Source of the DNA: Bacillota bacterium
GTDB lineage: Bacteria; Bacillota; Clostridia; Christensenellales; SZUA-584
Assembly (NCBI GenBank): GCA_023390815.1
Contig: JAEWCC010000001.1
Location: 1-64,000 of the forward strand
Direction: 5' to 3'
DNA: 64,000 nt
Positions 43,732 to 52,100 of the stretch are shown one piece after another. The notes below the pieces were generated by a model that was not told the origin of the DNA, did no database searches, and saw only the letters and a program-made list of their open reading frames with translations. The translations under genes were made by a program, and so were the position numbers. The stretch's first letter is position 1. The number at the start of each line of letters is the position of its first letter.

Positions 43732-45057
43732 TTATTGAGGTCTCTTCAGGTTCGGATAGGTTTCAATCGCGGCTTTATAGAAGTTGTCATAAGCCTGCTC
43801 CTCGGTAATCGTTCCAAGGAAATAGTCCTTGAAAGCAGCGGGCAGAGGTTCGTTGAGCAGCTGGTCGTACATGGTGATGTTGCTCATGTTGATGCTCTGT
43901 GCGCTGTCGAGCAGCACTGCAATGTGGTTCTGGCCGCCGAGGAACGGATGCGAATAGTCGCTGTTCGCAAGTTCAGTCATTGCCGTAACATTGTTCGTGA
44001 AATCGCCGTACTTTTTCGTGATCTCGACGAGGGTATTCTTATCGCAGGTCATCGTCTTCATGATATCACGGGTCAGGCTGGCGTTGTCAGAACCAGTAGC
44101 TGCACACAGCCAGGTGCCGCCCCAGAAGAAACCCTGAGGTCCTTTTACCAGGCCCCAGTCGCCATAGCTGCCGTTACCAACTTCTGCGGGAGCTTCAGCG
44201 TCAGCCAGCGTTGCCGGCGTCAGACAGAAGTCGAAGAACCAGCCAGGTCCAAAGTAGCACATTGCTTTGCCGTCTACCTTGGCTTCGTTGAAGCTCTCAG
44301 CATCCCAGATGCCATAGGGCAGGGTGTAACCTTTGTCAAGGTATTCCTTCGACTGTGCGATCCACTGCTTGATGGCGGGATCAAATACGATTTCGTCTTT
44401 GTCGTTGACCCATGGAGCTGATGTGTTGTTGGAGAATACACGGTAGTCTGCCACAAAACCAGAGGTCATGTAATAACCCTTCGCCTTGGCCTGAGCCGCA
44501 ACAGCATCAAATTTTTCCCAGCTGTCGAGCGCAGCCTGTACAGCCGCGGGATCATCGGTTCCCAGAACATCCTTTGCAATGGAGCGGCGATAGATCAGGC
44601 CGCCCGGGCAAGCCTGCCAGGAGACGCCTTTAAGATTACCGCTTGCATCTGTGCATATATCCTTGGTATACTGATACATATCGGCTGTATCTTCTTTGGT
44701 GAGGCCCACATCGCTGTAAACATTAGCAGAGTACTCGCTGTTGACATACTTGAGCGCATAGTCGGCTTCGATCAGGAACAGGTCAACTTTGTCGTCAGCC
44801 GCTGCCTTTTCCTGGCCAAGCAGCGCTTCATCGAGCTTCTGCTGGTAGGCACCGCCATCACTCGGCGTGATGATCCAGTTGACTGTAACGCCCTCGGGGA
44901 TTTTGTCCGCATAGTAAGCGTTAAATCTGTCCTGGAACTCCGTATTCCAGCAGTAGATGTTGTACACCTTCCCGGTATTCGTCATTGCCGGGGCAGCACA
45001 TCCAACCATCGCAAAAATAAGGACGGATACCAACAGAAACGTCAAAAGTTTTTTCAT
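43732..45057 (-). CDS. Sugar ABC transporter substrate-binding lipoprotein, probable cellobiose binder
   Basis: Family 1 sugar-binding lipoprotein (441 aa). Its signal peptide is MKKLLTFLLVSVLIFAMVGC (Cys20). The mature domain starts VYNIYCWNTEFQDRFNAYYADKIPEGV and carries many surface aromatics suited to carbohydrate stacking (WVNDKDEI, YFGPGWFFDF, GFFWGGTWL). AGGAGGAAAC precedes the ATG. It lies directly after the LacI gene and before the two permeases. Cellobiose is inferred from the divergent phosphorylase gene. Confidence 0.92.
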   Translation of the reverse strand: MKKLLTFLLVSVLIFAMVGCAAPAMTNTGKVYNIYCWNTEFQDRFNAYYADKIPEGVTVNWIITPSDGGAYQQKLDEALLGQEKAAADDKVDLFLIEADYALKYVNSEYSANVYSDVGLTKEDTADMYQYTKDICTDASGNLKGVSWQACPGGLIYRRSIAKDVLGTDDPAAVQAALDSWEKFDAVAAQAKAKGYYMTSGFVADYRVFSNNTSAPWVNDKDEIVFDPAIKQWIAQSKEYLDKGYTLPYGIWDAESFNEAKVDGKAMCYFGPGWFFDFCLTPATLADAEAPAEVGNGSYGDWGLVKGPQGFFWGGTWLCAATGSDNASLTRDIMKTMTCDKNTLVEITKKYGDFTNNVTAMTELANSDYSHPFLGGQNHIAVLLDSAQSINMSNITMYDQLLNEPLPAAFKDYFLGTITEEQAYDNFYKAAIETYPNLKRPQ

Positions 45058-45076
45058 GTTTCCTCCTTGTTTTTAG

Positions 45077-45099
45077 TACGCGCCATACACCGGCGCGTA
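45077..45099. other. Hairpin between lacI-type and binding-protein genes
   Basis: TACGCGCC and GGCGCGTA form a perfect 8-bp stem with a 7-base loop. The T-run (TTTTTATT) is on the plus-strand side, so as a terminator it would act against plus-strand transcripts. On the minus strand it sits 29 bases after the lacI-type stop. Confidence 0.55.
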
Positions 45100-45128
45100 T
45101 TTTTATTATTTTTGATGGTAAGTCACCA

Positions 45129-46139
45129 TCAAATTCGTTTCACAGTATCTCCTATCAACAAGGAACCAGGCACTAAGATTTGGGTCGGTACAAATGTCTT
45201 TGGGGTTTCAATCGCGCTTACCAGCTTGGATGCTGCCTCGCGGCCAATATTGTCCGCATCCTGGCGAAAGGTAGTAAGGCGAGGACGCAACGCCTGTGAA
45301 AGTAATATTCCGTCATATCCAATCACGCTGATGTCCTCTGGAATTCGCACTCCCTGCCGCTCAAGCTCGCTCATTCCGCCCAGGAAGGAGAAATCATCCG
45401 GATACAGTATGCAGGTTGGCCGGTTCTTTAATGCAAGCAGCTCGCGAGTCGCCAAACCGCTTAATTTCGGATCATGATATCGGGCCGCTTTAACGTACTC
45501 GTCCGGTACATCAATGCCAAGGTTCATGCAGGTTTTATAAAAACTGCCCAGACGCTTTTTTGTAACTGCAGTATCTTCGCCATGGATGAAAGCGATCCTT
45601 CTGTGCCCCTTGTCGCAAATATATTGTACAATTTCCTCCATGCTTCCAACGTTATCCGACAAAATCGCAGTACGGTTGTCGAATACGTGGTCAATGGTGA
45701 CGGTCGGTATTTCGCTTTTTACGAGTTCGACCACCGCCGGGTCGTTAAAATCAACGCTTGCGATCACAACGCCATCGCACTTACGGTATTTGCAGTGCTC
45801 ATAGTAGCTCATGCTGAACTCGCCGATGTTGCAACTAATGAATGTGATATCAAATCCCAGACGTTCCGCCTCTACCTTAAAGCTGTTAAGCACGTGGGAG
45901 AAGTATTCATGCGTCAGGCCGCTCTGGGTCTGATCCACAAACAGCACCCCCAGATTGTTGGAACGGTTGGTCTTAAGCGCACGCGCAGTGGCGTTCGGAA
46001 AATACCCCATTTCCTTCGCAGCCACCCGTATGTTTTCTGCTGTCTCTTCGCCGATGTCCTGATAGCCGTTCAGCGCTTTACTGACTGTCGCCGCGGATAC
46101 CCCGCACCGCTTGGAGATATCCCTGATGGTGACGATAAT
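45129..46139 (-). CDS. LacI-family repressor of the cellobiose locus (ATT start)
   Basis: A 336-aa regulator. Its helix-turn-helix (VTIRDISKRCGVSAATVSKALNGY) is encoded upstream of the first ordinary start codon at 46025. Between an in-frame TGA at 46155-46157 and this domain there is no ATG, GTG or TTG, only ATT (46139) and ATC (46136). GGGGAGGG ends four bases before the ATT. The sensor domain follows (LGVLFVDQTQSGLTHEYFSHVLNSF; GHRRIAFIHGEDTAV; DISVIGYDGILLSQALRPRLTTFRQ). An ATG at 46143 is in another frame and soon hits a stop. It probably regulates the importer and the divergent phosphorylase gene. Confidence 0.88.
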   Translation of the reverse strand: MIVTIRDISKRCGVSAATVSKALNGYQDIGEETAENIRVAAKEMGYFPNATARALKTNRSNNLGVLFVDQTQSGLTHEYFSHVLNSFKVEAERLGFDITFISCNIGEFSMSYYEHCKYRKCDGVVIASVDFNDPAVVELVKSEIPTVTIDHVFDNRTAILSDNVGSMEEIVQYICDKGHRRIAFIHGEDTAVTKKRLGSFYKTCMNLGIDVPDEYVKAARYHDPKLSGLATRELLALKNRPTCILYPDDFSFLGGMSELERQGVRIPEDISVIGYDGILLSQALRPRLTTFRQDADNIGREAASKLVSAIETPKTFVPTQILVPGSLLIGDTVKRI

Positions 46140-46468
46140 GCATCCCTCCCCTATTCAAATTAGTAATATCAGCTGCTCTCTCCGAAATCGTTTTCTATAT
46201 GTATATGCTTATCTTTGATGAAATTGAAGCGAAATTCACTAAAACGTTTTCGTATGCTCATTATATTAAATCTTATTTTGGAAGTCAATAGCCCTTTATG
46301 AATAAATATTGCATCATTTTAATGGGTTTTTCGCCCAATATTACACTTGATAAGATGATTTTTATCTTTTTTATATAATTCGCTTTGCTTTTTAGTCCAT
46401 TATGGTATAGAATAAAGGCGTTTACGAAATCGTTATCGTCCCATTTCAATATTGCAGGAGACACGCTT
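46140..46468. promoter_or_regulatory. Divergent control region of the cellobiose locus with operator-like sites
   Basis: This 329-base gap separates the LacI gene from the plus-strand phosphorylase gene. CGAAATCGTTTTC (46183-46195) and CGAAATCGTTATCG (46425-46438) are near-identical. A palindromic AAAACGTTTT (46241-46250, within CTAAAACGTTTTCG) lies between them. These are typical of LacI-family operators with a central CG. The copy at 46425 lies just downstream of TATAGAAT and 30 bases before the phosphorylase start. Confidence 0.65.
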
Positions 46469-48892
46469 ATGAGGTACGGATATTTCGATGACGCTGCGAA
46501 TGAATATGTGATCCAAACCCCTGCTACGCCTCTTCCATGGATTAATTTCTTTGGAAACGAAGATTTTTTCAGCCTTTTTTCCAATACTGCAGGCGGTTAC
46601 TGTTTTTACCGGGATGCCAAGTATCGCCGGATTACACGGTACCGGTATAACAACGTACCTGCCGATGCAGGTGGCCGCAATTATTATATTAAAGATGAAT
46701 CGACGATCTGGAGCCCTGGCTATATGCCCTGCAAAACGCCGCTGGACAGCTATCGCTGCCGCCACGGCCTCGGCTACAGCGCCATTGAAAGCGCCAAGAA
46801 CGGGCTTGCCGCTGAACTTACCTGCTTCGTGCCGCTGGGTGTCACCTGCGAAATCAACCGTCTGGTACTGCGCAACACCACATCCACAGCCAAGGCTCTG
46901 GACGTATTCAGCGCCATTGAATGGTGCCTCTGGAATGCCGAGGATGACGCGCTTAATTTCCAGCGCAACTTCAGCGTCGGCGAAGTAGAAATCGACGGCG
47001 GTACGGTTTATCACAAAAGCGAATACCGGGAACGCCGCAACCATTACGCGTTTTTCGGCGTCAATGCGCCGGTTGCGGGCTTCGATACAGATCGGGAGAG
47101 CTTTATGGGGCGTTTCGGCTCGTGGGAAGCACCCGAAACCGTTGTTGCCGGGCAGAGCAAAGACAGCATCGCGAGCGGCTGGTCTCCCATCGCGAGCCAT
47201 CACCTTAAGTTCACGCTGGCTCCCGGAGAAAGAAAAACGCTCATTTTTGTGCTGGGCTATGCGGAGAACCCGCGGGATCAGAAATGGGAAAGCCCCGGCG
47301 TGATCCGCAAGGACGCTGCGCGCACCCTGCTTGCACATTTTTCGAGCGACTACGCGGTAAACGTTGCCCTCGATGCGTTGCGGGCTTACTGGGAAGGCCT
47401 GCTCACGCGCATGTACATCGACTGTCCGGATGAAAAGCTCGCCCGTATGGTCAACATCTGGAATCCCTATCAATGCATGGTGACTTTCAACTTAAGCCGC
47501 AGCGCGAGCTACTTTGAAAGCGGCACGGGGCGCGGCATGGGCTTTCGCGACAGCTGCCAGGATATCCTTGGCTTTGCGCATCTCATTCCGGAGCGCGCAC
47601 GGGGGCGCATCCTGGATATTGCCGCCATACAATTTGACGACGGCAGCACCTATCACCAATATCAGCCGCTGACCAAACGCGGCAACGAAAACATCGGCTC
47701 GGGTTTCAACGACGACCCTCTTTGGCTCATCGCGTGCACGAGCGCCTATATCAAGGAGACTGGCGACTATGGCATTCTCGATGCGCCGGTACCCTTCGGC
47801 AACGTCAAAGGCAGCGAAGCGCCGCTCATCGAGCACCTGCGCCGCAGCCTCCGGTATACCATCGGGCATTTAGGCCCGCACGGGCTGCCGCTGATCGGCC
47901 GGGCCGACTGGAACGATTGCCTGAACCTCAACTGTTTTTCCGAAGAACCGGGTGAGAGCTTCCAGACCTGTTCCAACTTCGAGAGCGGCAAGGCTGAGAG
48001 CGTATTTATCGCGGCGATGTTTGTGAAGTATGGTACGGAGTATGCGGAGATTTGCATGCGCGTCGGCTTGGCCGAAGAAGCCGCAGAATTAAGAGAGCAC
48101 GCTGCGCGCATGAAAGAAACCGTGCTGCGTCATGGTTGGGACGGAGAATGGTTCCTGCGCGCATACGACGCTTTCGGCGAAAAGGTGGGCAGTAGCACCT
48201 GCGAACAGGGCCGAATATTCGTCGAACCCCAGGGCTTTTGCGTAATGGCCGGCATCGGCATCGAGGACGGCTGCGCCGAAAAGGCGCTGAACTCGGTTCA
48301 CAAGCTGCTCTCCGGCCAATACGGCATCGAAATACTCAGCCCGTGCTTCACGCAGTACCGTAAAGAGCTGGGCGAGATCAGCAGTTATCCGCCGGGTTAT
48401 AAGGAAAACGGCTCTGTATTCTGCCAGAACAACCCGTGGATCAGCATCGCGGAAACCCGGCTGGGGCATGGCGATAAAGCGTTTGACGTCTACCGCCGCA
48501 TCTGTCCCGCTTATATCGAAGATATCAGCGACGTACACCGGACGGAGCCATATGTATACAGTCAGATGATCGCCGGACGCGAGGCCGCGCGTTACGGCGA
48601 AGCGAAAAACAGCTGGCTTACCGCGACCGCCGCATGGTCCCTCGTAACCATCACACAGGCGATACTCGGTATTCAGCCGCACTACGACGGACTGATGATC
48701 AATCCGTGCGTTCCGGTGGAGTTTCCGGATTACGAGGTGAGACGGTATTATCGCGGCGCATGGTACAATATCTCGGTTCGAAACGCAGGCAAGGGTACGC
48801 CCAAGATGACGGTCGATGGCCAGCCGGTGTCCGGAAACATCGTACCCGTTCAGTCGGGTAAGACGGAATATCGCGTAGAACTGACAATGTGA
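46469..48892 (+). CDS. cbpA: Cellobiose phosphorylase (GH94)
   Basis: Splits cellobiose with phosphate into alpha-glucose-1-P and glucose in the cytoplasm (807 aa). It follows clostridial cellobiose phosphorylases closely: MRYGYFDDAANEYVIQTPATPLPWINFFGNEDFFSLFSNTAGGYCFYRDA region at the start, TEYRERRNHYAFF-like SEYRERRNHYAFFGVNAP, MVTFNLSRSASYFESGTGRGMGFRDS, GRADWNDCLNLNCFS with the general-acid Asp, YPPGYKENGSVFCQNNPW and GEAKNSWLTATAAW. The ATG at 46469 follows AGGAG; the frame opens 28 codons earlier. It is transcribed away from its importer and forms a pair with the GH1 gene. Confidence 0.95.
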   Translation: MRYGYFDDAANEYVIQTPATPLPWINFFGNEDFFSLFSNTAGGYCFYRDAKYRRITRYRYNNVPADAGGRNYYIKDESTIWSPGYMPCKTPLDSYRCRHGLGYSAIESAKNGLAAELTCFVPLGVTCEINRLVLRNTTSTAKALDVFSAIEWCLWNAEDDALNFQRNFSVGEVEIDGGTVYHKSEYRERRNHYAFFGVNAPVAGFDTDRESFMGRFGSWEAPETVVAGQSKDSIASGWSPIASHHLKFTLAPGERKTLIFVLGYAENPRDQKWESPGVIRKDAARTLLAHFSSDYAVNVALDALRAYWEGLLTRMYIDCPDEKLARMVNIWNPYQCMVTFNLSRSASYFESGTGRGMGFRDSCQDILGFAHLIPERARGRILDIAAIQFDDGSTYHQYQPLTKRGNENIGSGFNDDPLWLIACTSAYIKETGDYGILDAPVPFGNVKGSEAPLIEHLRRSLRYTIGHLGPHGLPLIGRADWNDCLNLNCFSEEPGESFQTCSNFESGKAESVFIAAMFVKYGTEYAEICMRVGLAEEAAELREHAARMKETVLRHGWDGEWFLRAYDAFGEKVGSSTCEQGRIFVEPQGFCVMAGIGIEDGCAEKALNSVHKLLSGQYGIEILSPCFTQYRKELGEISSYPPGYKENGSVFCQNNPWISIAETRLGHGDKAFDVYRRICPAYIEDISDVHRTEPYVYSQMIAGREAARYGEAKNSWLTATAAWSLVTITQAILGIQPHYDGLMINPCVPVEFPDYEVRRYYRGAWYNISVRNAGKGTPKMTVDGQPVSGNIVPVQSGKTEYRVELTM

Positions 48893-48909
48893 CAATCGGA
48901 GGGATCAAA

Positions 48910-50253
48910 ATGCCTTTTCCCAAAGGGTTTATATGGGGTGCCGCAAGCTCCGCGTATCAGACCGAAGGCGCATTCGACGAAGACGGCAAAGGGAGCAGCG
49001 TCTGGGACGATTTTTGCCGACTCCCCGGTGTAATTATGGAGGATGAGGACGGCCGGATTGCTTGCGATACGTACCACCGGTATCCGGAAGACGTGCATCT
49101 CATGAAGCAAATCGGACTCTTGGCATACCGATTTTCGGTGAGCTGGCCGCGCATATTGCCGGAAGGGCGCGGGCGAGTCAATGACGCCGGGCTTGCATTT
49201 TACGACAGACTGGTGGATTCGCTGCTGGAAAACGGCATCACACCGTACCTGACGCTGCATCACTGGGATCTGCCCTCAGCGCTCCAGCGTGAAGGCGGCT
49301 GGCTGAATCGCGATACCTGCGCCGCATTCGCGGAATTCGCTTCCGTCCTTGCAAAGCACTTTGACGGCAGGGTGCGGCATTACATCACGCTCAATGAACC
49401 CCAGTGCGTCGTGCTGCTGGGTCACACGCTCGGCACCAATGCGCCGGGCCTTAAGCTGCCTCAGCGCGGGCGGCTGCTCATCATGCACCACCTGATGCTC
49501 GCACATGGTATGGCTGTAACGTCGCTGCGCAGCGAAAGCAACGCCGAACTTAAAATCGGTATCGCTTCAACGGGCAGGCTGTGCTATCCCATAGAGGCTA
49601 CGCCCGAAAGCTGCCGCGCGGCTGCCCGGTCTTCGTTCACGCTGCCCGAAGATAATTGGATATTCAACCACAGCTGGTGTCTGGATGCCGCGGTGCTGGG
49701 CCAATACCCGCAGGACGCGCCGGATTTCTTCCGCAGTTTTGCGGATAGCGTACCAGCCTCAGATTGGGATATCATCCGCCAGCCGCTCGATTTCATCGGC
49801 GTGAACATCTATCACGGCGCTCCGGTGGACGAGCAAGGCCGCGACGTACCCTTCCCCCCCGGTCATCCCCGGACCGCAATGGGATGGCCTGTTACGCCGC
49901 AGGTGCTGCGCTACGGTACGCGCTGGATCGGCGAGCGCTATGGCCTGCCGATACTCGTTTCCGAGAACGGGCAGTCGTGCAACGACCGCATTTACCTTGA
50001 TGGCCGGGTCCACGACCCGGAGCGGATCGACTACCTGCACCGTTACCTGCTGGAATTAAAAAAGGCCGTGGAGGACGGCGTGGATTTGATCGGGTATCTT
50101 CATTGGAGCCTCACCGATAACTTTGAATGGGACCTTGGATACAGCCAACGATTTGGCCTCATTTATATTGATTATCCCACACAGCGCCGGGTCCTGAAGG
50201 ACTCGGCTGAATGGTTTGGAAAAGTCATCCGCAGCAACGGAGCGTGTCTTTGA
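48910..50253 (+). CDS. Beta-glucosidase / 6-phospho-beta-glucosidase family GH1
   Basis: GH1 glycosidase (447 aa). It has FPKGFIWGAASSAYQTEGAFDEDGKGSSVWDDF at the start, the acid/base in HYITLNEPQCVV, the nucleophile in PILVSENGQSC, and LIGYLHWSLTDNFEWDLGYSQRFGLIYID near the end. The WDL/E region after NFEW resembles plain beta-glucosidases more than phospho-specific ones, and no PTS is seen nearby. ATG 48910 follows GGAGG; the frame opens seven codons earlier. It probably hydrolyses cello-oligosaccharides or aryl glucosides beside the phosphorylase. Confidence 0.92.
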   Translation: MPFPKGFIWGAASSAYQTEGAFDEDGKGSSVWDDFCRLPGVIMEDEDGRIACDTYHRYPEDVHLMKQIGLLAYRFSVSWPRILPEGRGRVNDAGLAFYDRLVDSLLENGITPYLTLHHWDLPSALQREGGWLNRDTCAAFAEFASVLAKHFDGRVRHYITLNEPQCVVLLGHTLGTNAPGLKLPQRGRLLIMHHLMLAHGMAVTSLRSESNAELKIGIASTGRLCYPIEATPESCRAAARSSFTLPEDNWIFNHSWCLDAAVLGQYPQDAPDFFRSFADSVPASDWDIIRQPLDFIGVNIYHGAPVDEQGRDVPFPPGHPRTAMGWPVTPQVLRYGTRWIGERYGLPILVSENGQSCNDRIYLDGRVHDPERIDYLHRYLLELKKAVEDGVDLIGYLHWSLTDNFEWDLGYSQRFGLIYIDYPTQRRVLKDSAEWFGKVIRSNGACL

Positions 50254-50278
50254 TCAGGGCATACTCAAAAGACGCTCC
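50239..50278. terminator. Shared hairpin at the convergent gene ends
   Basis: GGAGCG-T-GTCTTTGA and TCAAAAGAC-GCTCC pair into a long stem that overlaps the stop codons of both the GH1 gene and the methyltransferase gene. The two stops are immediately adjacent. T-runs are short, so termination strength is uncertain. Confidence 0.55.
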
Positions 50279-50883
50279 AGCTTAATGAAATAGAGGCTGC
50301 TGTTGTCGATGATCTGTGCCGTTTTAAAGTACGGCGAGAATAAATTCGCCTCGAATTCGGCGGCGCGCAGCGTCGTCGAATGTTTTTCTTTATCCCCTGT
50401 TTGATGGACCGCGTTGATCCTCTCCTTAGAAGCGCCATGCCCCACGACGGCAACGCCGCCCGGGCGCACCAGCTCGGCGATTCTTTCGGCAAGCATGGTT
50501 TTATTCATAAAATGCGGGTAAACGTTGTACATCAGGGCGACGTCCACCTGCTGCAGCTGGGCGGTCATGATGTCCTCGTGGACAAACTCAATTCGCGTAT
50601 CCTGGTATGCCTTTTTTGCGTATTCGAGCATTTTCGCCGAGATGTCGACCGCCAATATCTTTCCGGGCTGCGTTTTGAGCAGATGCGGCAGCATGACGCC
50701 TTTACCGCAGCCGATGTCCGCAATGATACTGCCCGGTTCAATGCCAGACAGCCGGACAATCTCTTCACGCACGTCATACTCCTCGTGGTGGTTGCTCCAC
50801 GTCGGCGCCAATGTATCGAAAAAATGTCGGAGCTGCTCATTTTCTTGCGTCGATCTTTGATTACCGGTTATATGCTCTTTCAG
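50254..50883 (-). CDS. Class I SAM-dependent methyltransferase (probable CTG start)
   Basis: A 209-aa Rossmann methyltransferase with the SAM motif IIADIGCGKGVMLPHLL, ILAVDISAKMLEYAKK (acidic loop) and ALMYNVYPHFMNKTMLAERIAELVRPGGVAVVGHG. Methyltransferase similarity begins upstream of the TTG at 50811 (LRHFFDTLAPTWSNHHEEYD), so that codon is internal. The only suitable start is CTG at 50883, six bases after GGGAGG; the frame upstream of it has no ATG, GTG or TTG. The substrate is unknown. It is separate from its sugar-related neighbours. Confidence 0.85.
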   Translation of the reverse strand: MKEHITGNQRSTQENEQLRHFFDTLAPTWSNHHEEYDVREEIVRLSGIEPGSIIADIGCGKGVMLPHLLKTQPGKILAVDISAKMLEYAKKAYQDTRIEFVHEDIMTAQLQQVDVALMYNVYPHFMNKTMLAERIAELVRPGGVAVVGHGASKERINAVHQTGDKEKHSTTLRAAEFEANLFSPYFKTAQIIDNSSLYFIKLERLLSMP

Positions 50884-51034
50884 GTCTTTCCTCCCACGGG
50901 ATAACGCCCGCTTCCAGCGTCTGGCCCCATCATGTTGATTGCTCTATCATAAACGGTAAATATAAAACTATCAACGGTTTCCGCACAGCCATTACCCGGA
51001 AAAATCATGCCAGCCTCTATGCCTGAAGCAAATC

Positions 51035-52087
51035 TTACAGGTTTCCGGATTTAGGCCACTCGCTCTCCGGAACATTGGCATACACCTGTTCAATGGTATA
51101 GAACCCATCCTTAATGACGGTTTCGTTGATGTTGTCTTTGTTGACCATGATGGGTTGGTATACGATACAGTTGATTTCATACGTCCCATCCGAAATCGTA
51201 CCATGCTCGCCGATATCCTCGCCTTTGGCCAGCTTGACCGCCTTCTCCGCCGCGCCCTCCGCCAGAACCCGGATCGGCTTGTATACCGTCATGTTCTGCG
51301 TATTCTGCACAATTCTCTGACACGCGGCCAGTTCGGCATCCTGTCCGGTCACAAAGACCTTTCCGGCGAGCCGGTTCTCGCTGAGCGCGTTGATGGCACC
51401 CTCGGCCAGCCGATCGTCCGCCGCAATAATCACATCTACGGATACCCCGGAGCCCAGAACCTGACTGACATAGTTATAGGCCAGCTCATCCCGCCAGTCT
51501 TCCACCCACATCTCCCCCACGATGTCAATCTGATTGTTGTCTATGCTGCTTTGAATCACACCCGTATAGCCCTCATTCAGCAGGGACGAATTGTTGTCGC
51601 GCGACGAACCGTTCAGCAGCAGGTAATTCCCTTCCGGCACTGCGGCAAACGCCGCCTCCCCCATCAGCCTGCCTACCGCGTTGTTATCGAACGATATGTA
51701 CAAATCGACATCGGAGTTGTTGATGATGCGGTCGTAGGCAATCACCTTCACGTTGTTGTTATGCGCATACTTCACCAGGTCCTTGAGGCTGTCCTTATCA
51801 TACGGGACGATCACGAGAACATCGACGCCCTGGTCGATCATCTCCTTGCACAGCTCAATCTGGCGTTCGCTGTCTTCGTATGCGTTCTTGACGATAACCT
51901 CCGCGCCGAGCTTTTCCGCTTGCGCCACAAAGGCGTCCCGGTCACGCTGCCACCGTTCCACCGTGATCGATTCCGATATGAATCCGATGAGTATCTTATC
52001 ATCTTCATTCTTATATGTTTGATTGATCCCGCATCCAAACAGAACGATGAAAGACAGCGCCAGCAAGCCTACACCAATCTTCTTCAT
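51035..52087 (-). CDS. RbsB/XylF-type sugar-binding lipoprotein
   Basis: Periplasmic-binding-protein type I domain (350 aa) with a lipoprotein signal (MKKIGVGLLALSFIVLFGCG, Cys19). Domain features are KILIGFISESITVERWQRDRDAFVAQAEKLGAEVIV, MIDQGVDVLVIVPYDKDSL, VKVIAYDRIINNSDVDLYISFDNNAVGRLMG and IIAADDRLAEGAINAL, most like xylose or galactose binders. AGGAGG precedes ATG 52087. It follows the response regulator by 13 bases. No permease or ATPase gene follows, so it either works with an importer encoded elsewhere or serves as a sensor ligand-binder. Confidence 0.9.
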   Translation of the reverse strand: MKKIGVGLLALSFIVLFGCGINQTYKNEDDKILIGFISESITVERWQRDRDAFVAQAEKLGAEVIVKNAYEDSERQIELCKEMIDQGVDVLVIVPYDKDSLKDLVKYAHNNNVKVIAYDRIINNSDVDLYISFDNNAVGRLMGEAAFAAVPEGNYLLLNGSSRDNNSSLLNEGYTGVIQSSIDNNQIDIVGEMWVEDWRDELAYNYVSQVLGSGVSVDVIIAADDRLAEGAINALSENRLAGKVFVTGQDAELAACQRIVQNTQNMTVYKPIRVLAEGAAEKAVKLAKGEDIGEHGTISDGTYEINCIVYQPIMVNKDNINETVIKDGFYTIEQVYANVPESEWPKSGNL

Positions 52088-52100
52088 ACAAACCTCCTGT

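Noticed and set aside
45129..46025. Short LacI form starting at ATG 46025
   Set aside because: It would lack the helix-turn-helix, which is intact and in frame just upstream.
46285..46584. 99-codon minus-strand frame over the cellobiose promoter region
   Set aside because: It is antisense to the start of cellobiose phosphorylase and covers operators. The product is not family-like.
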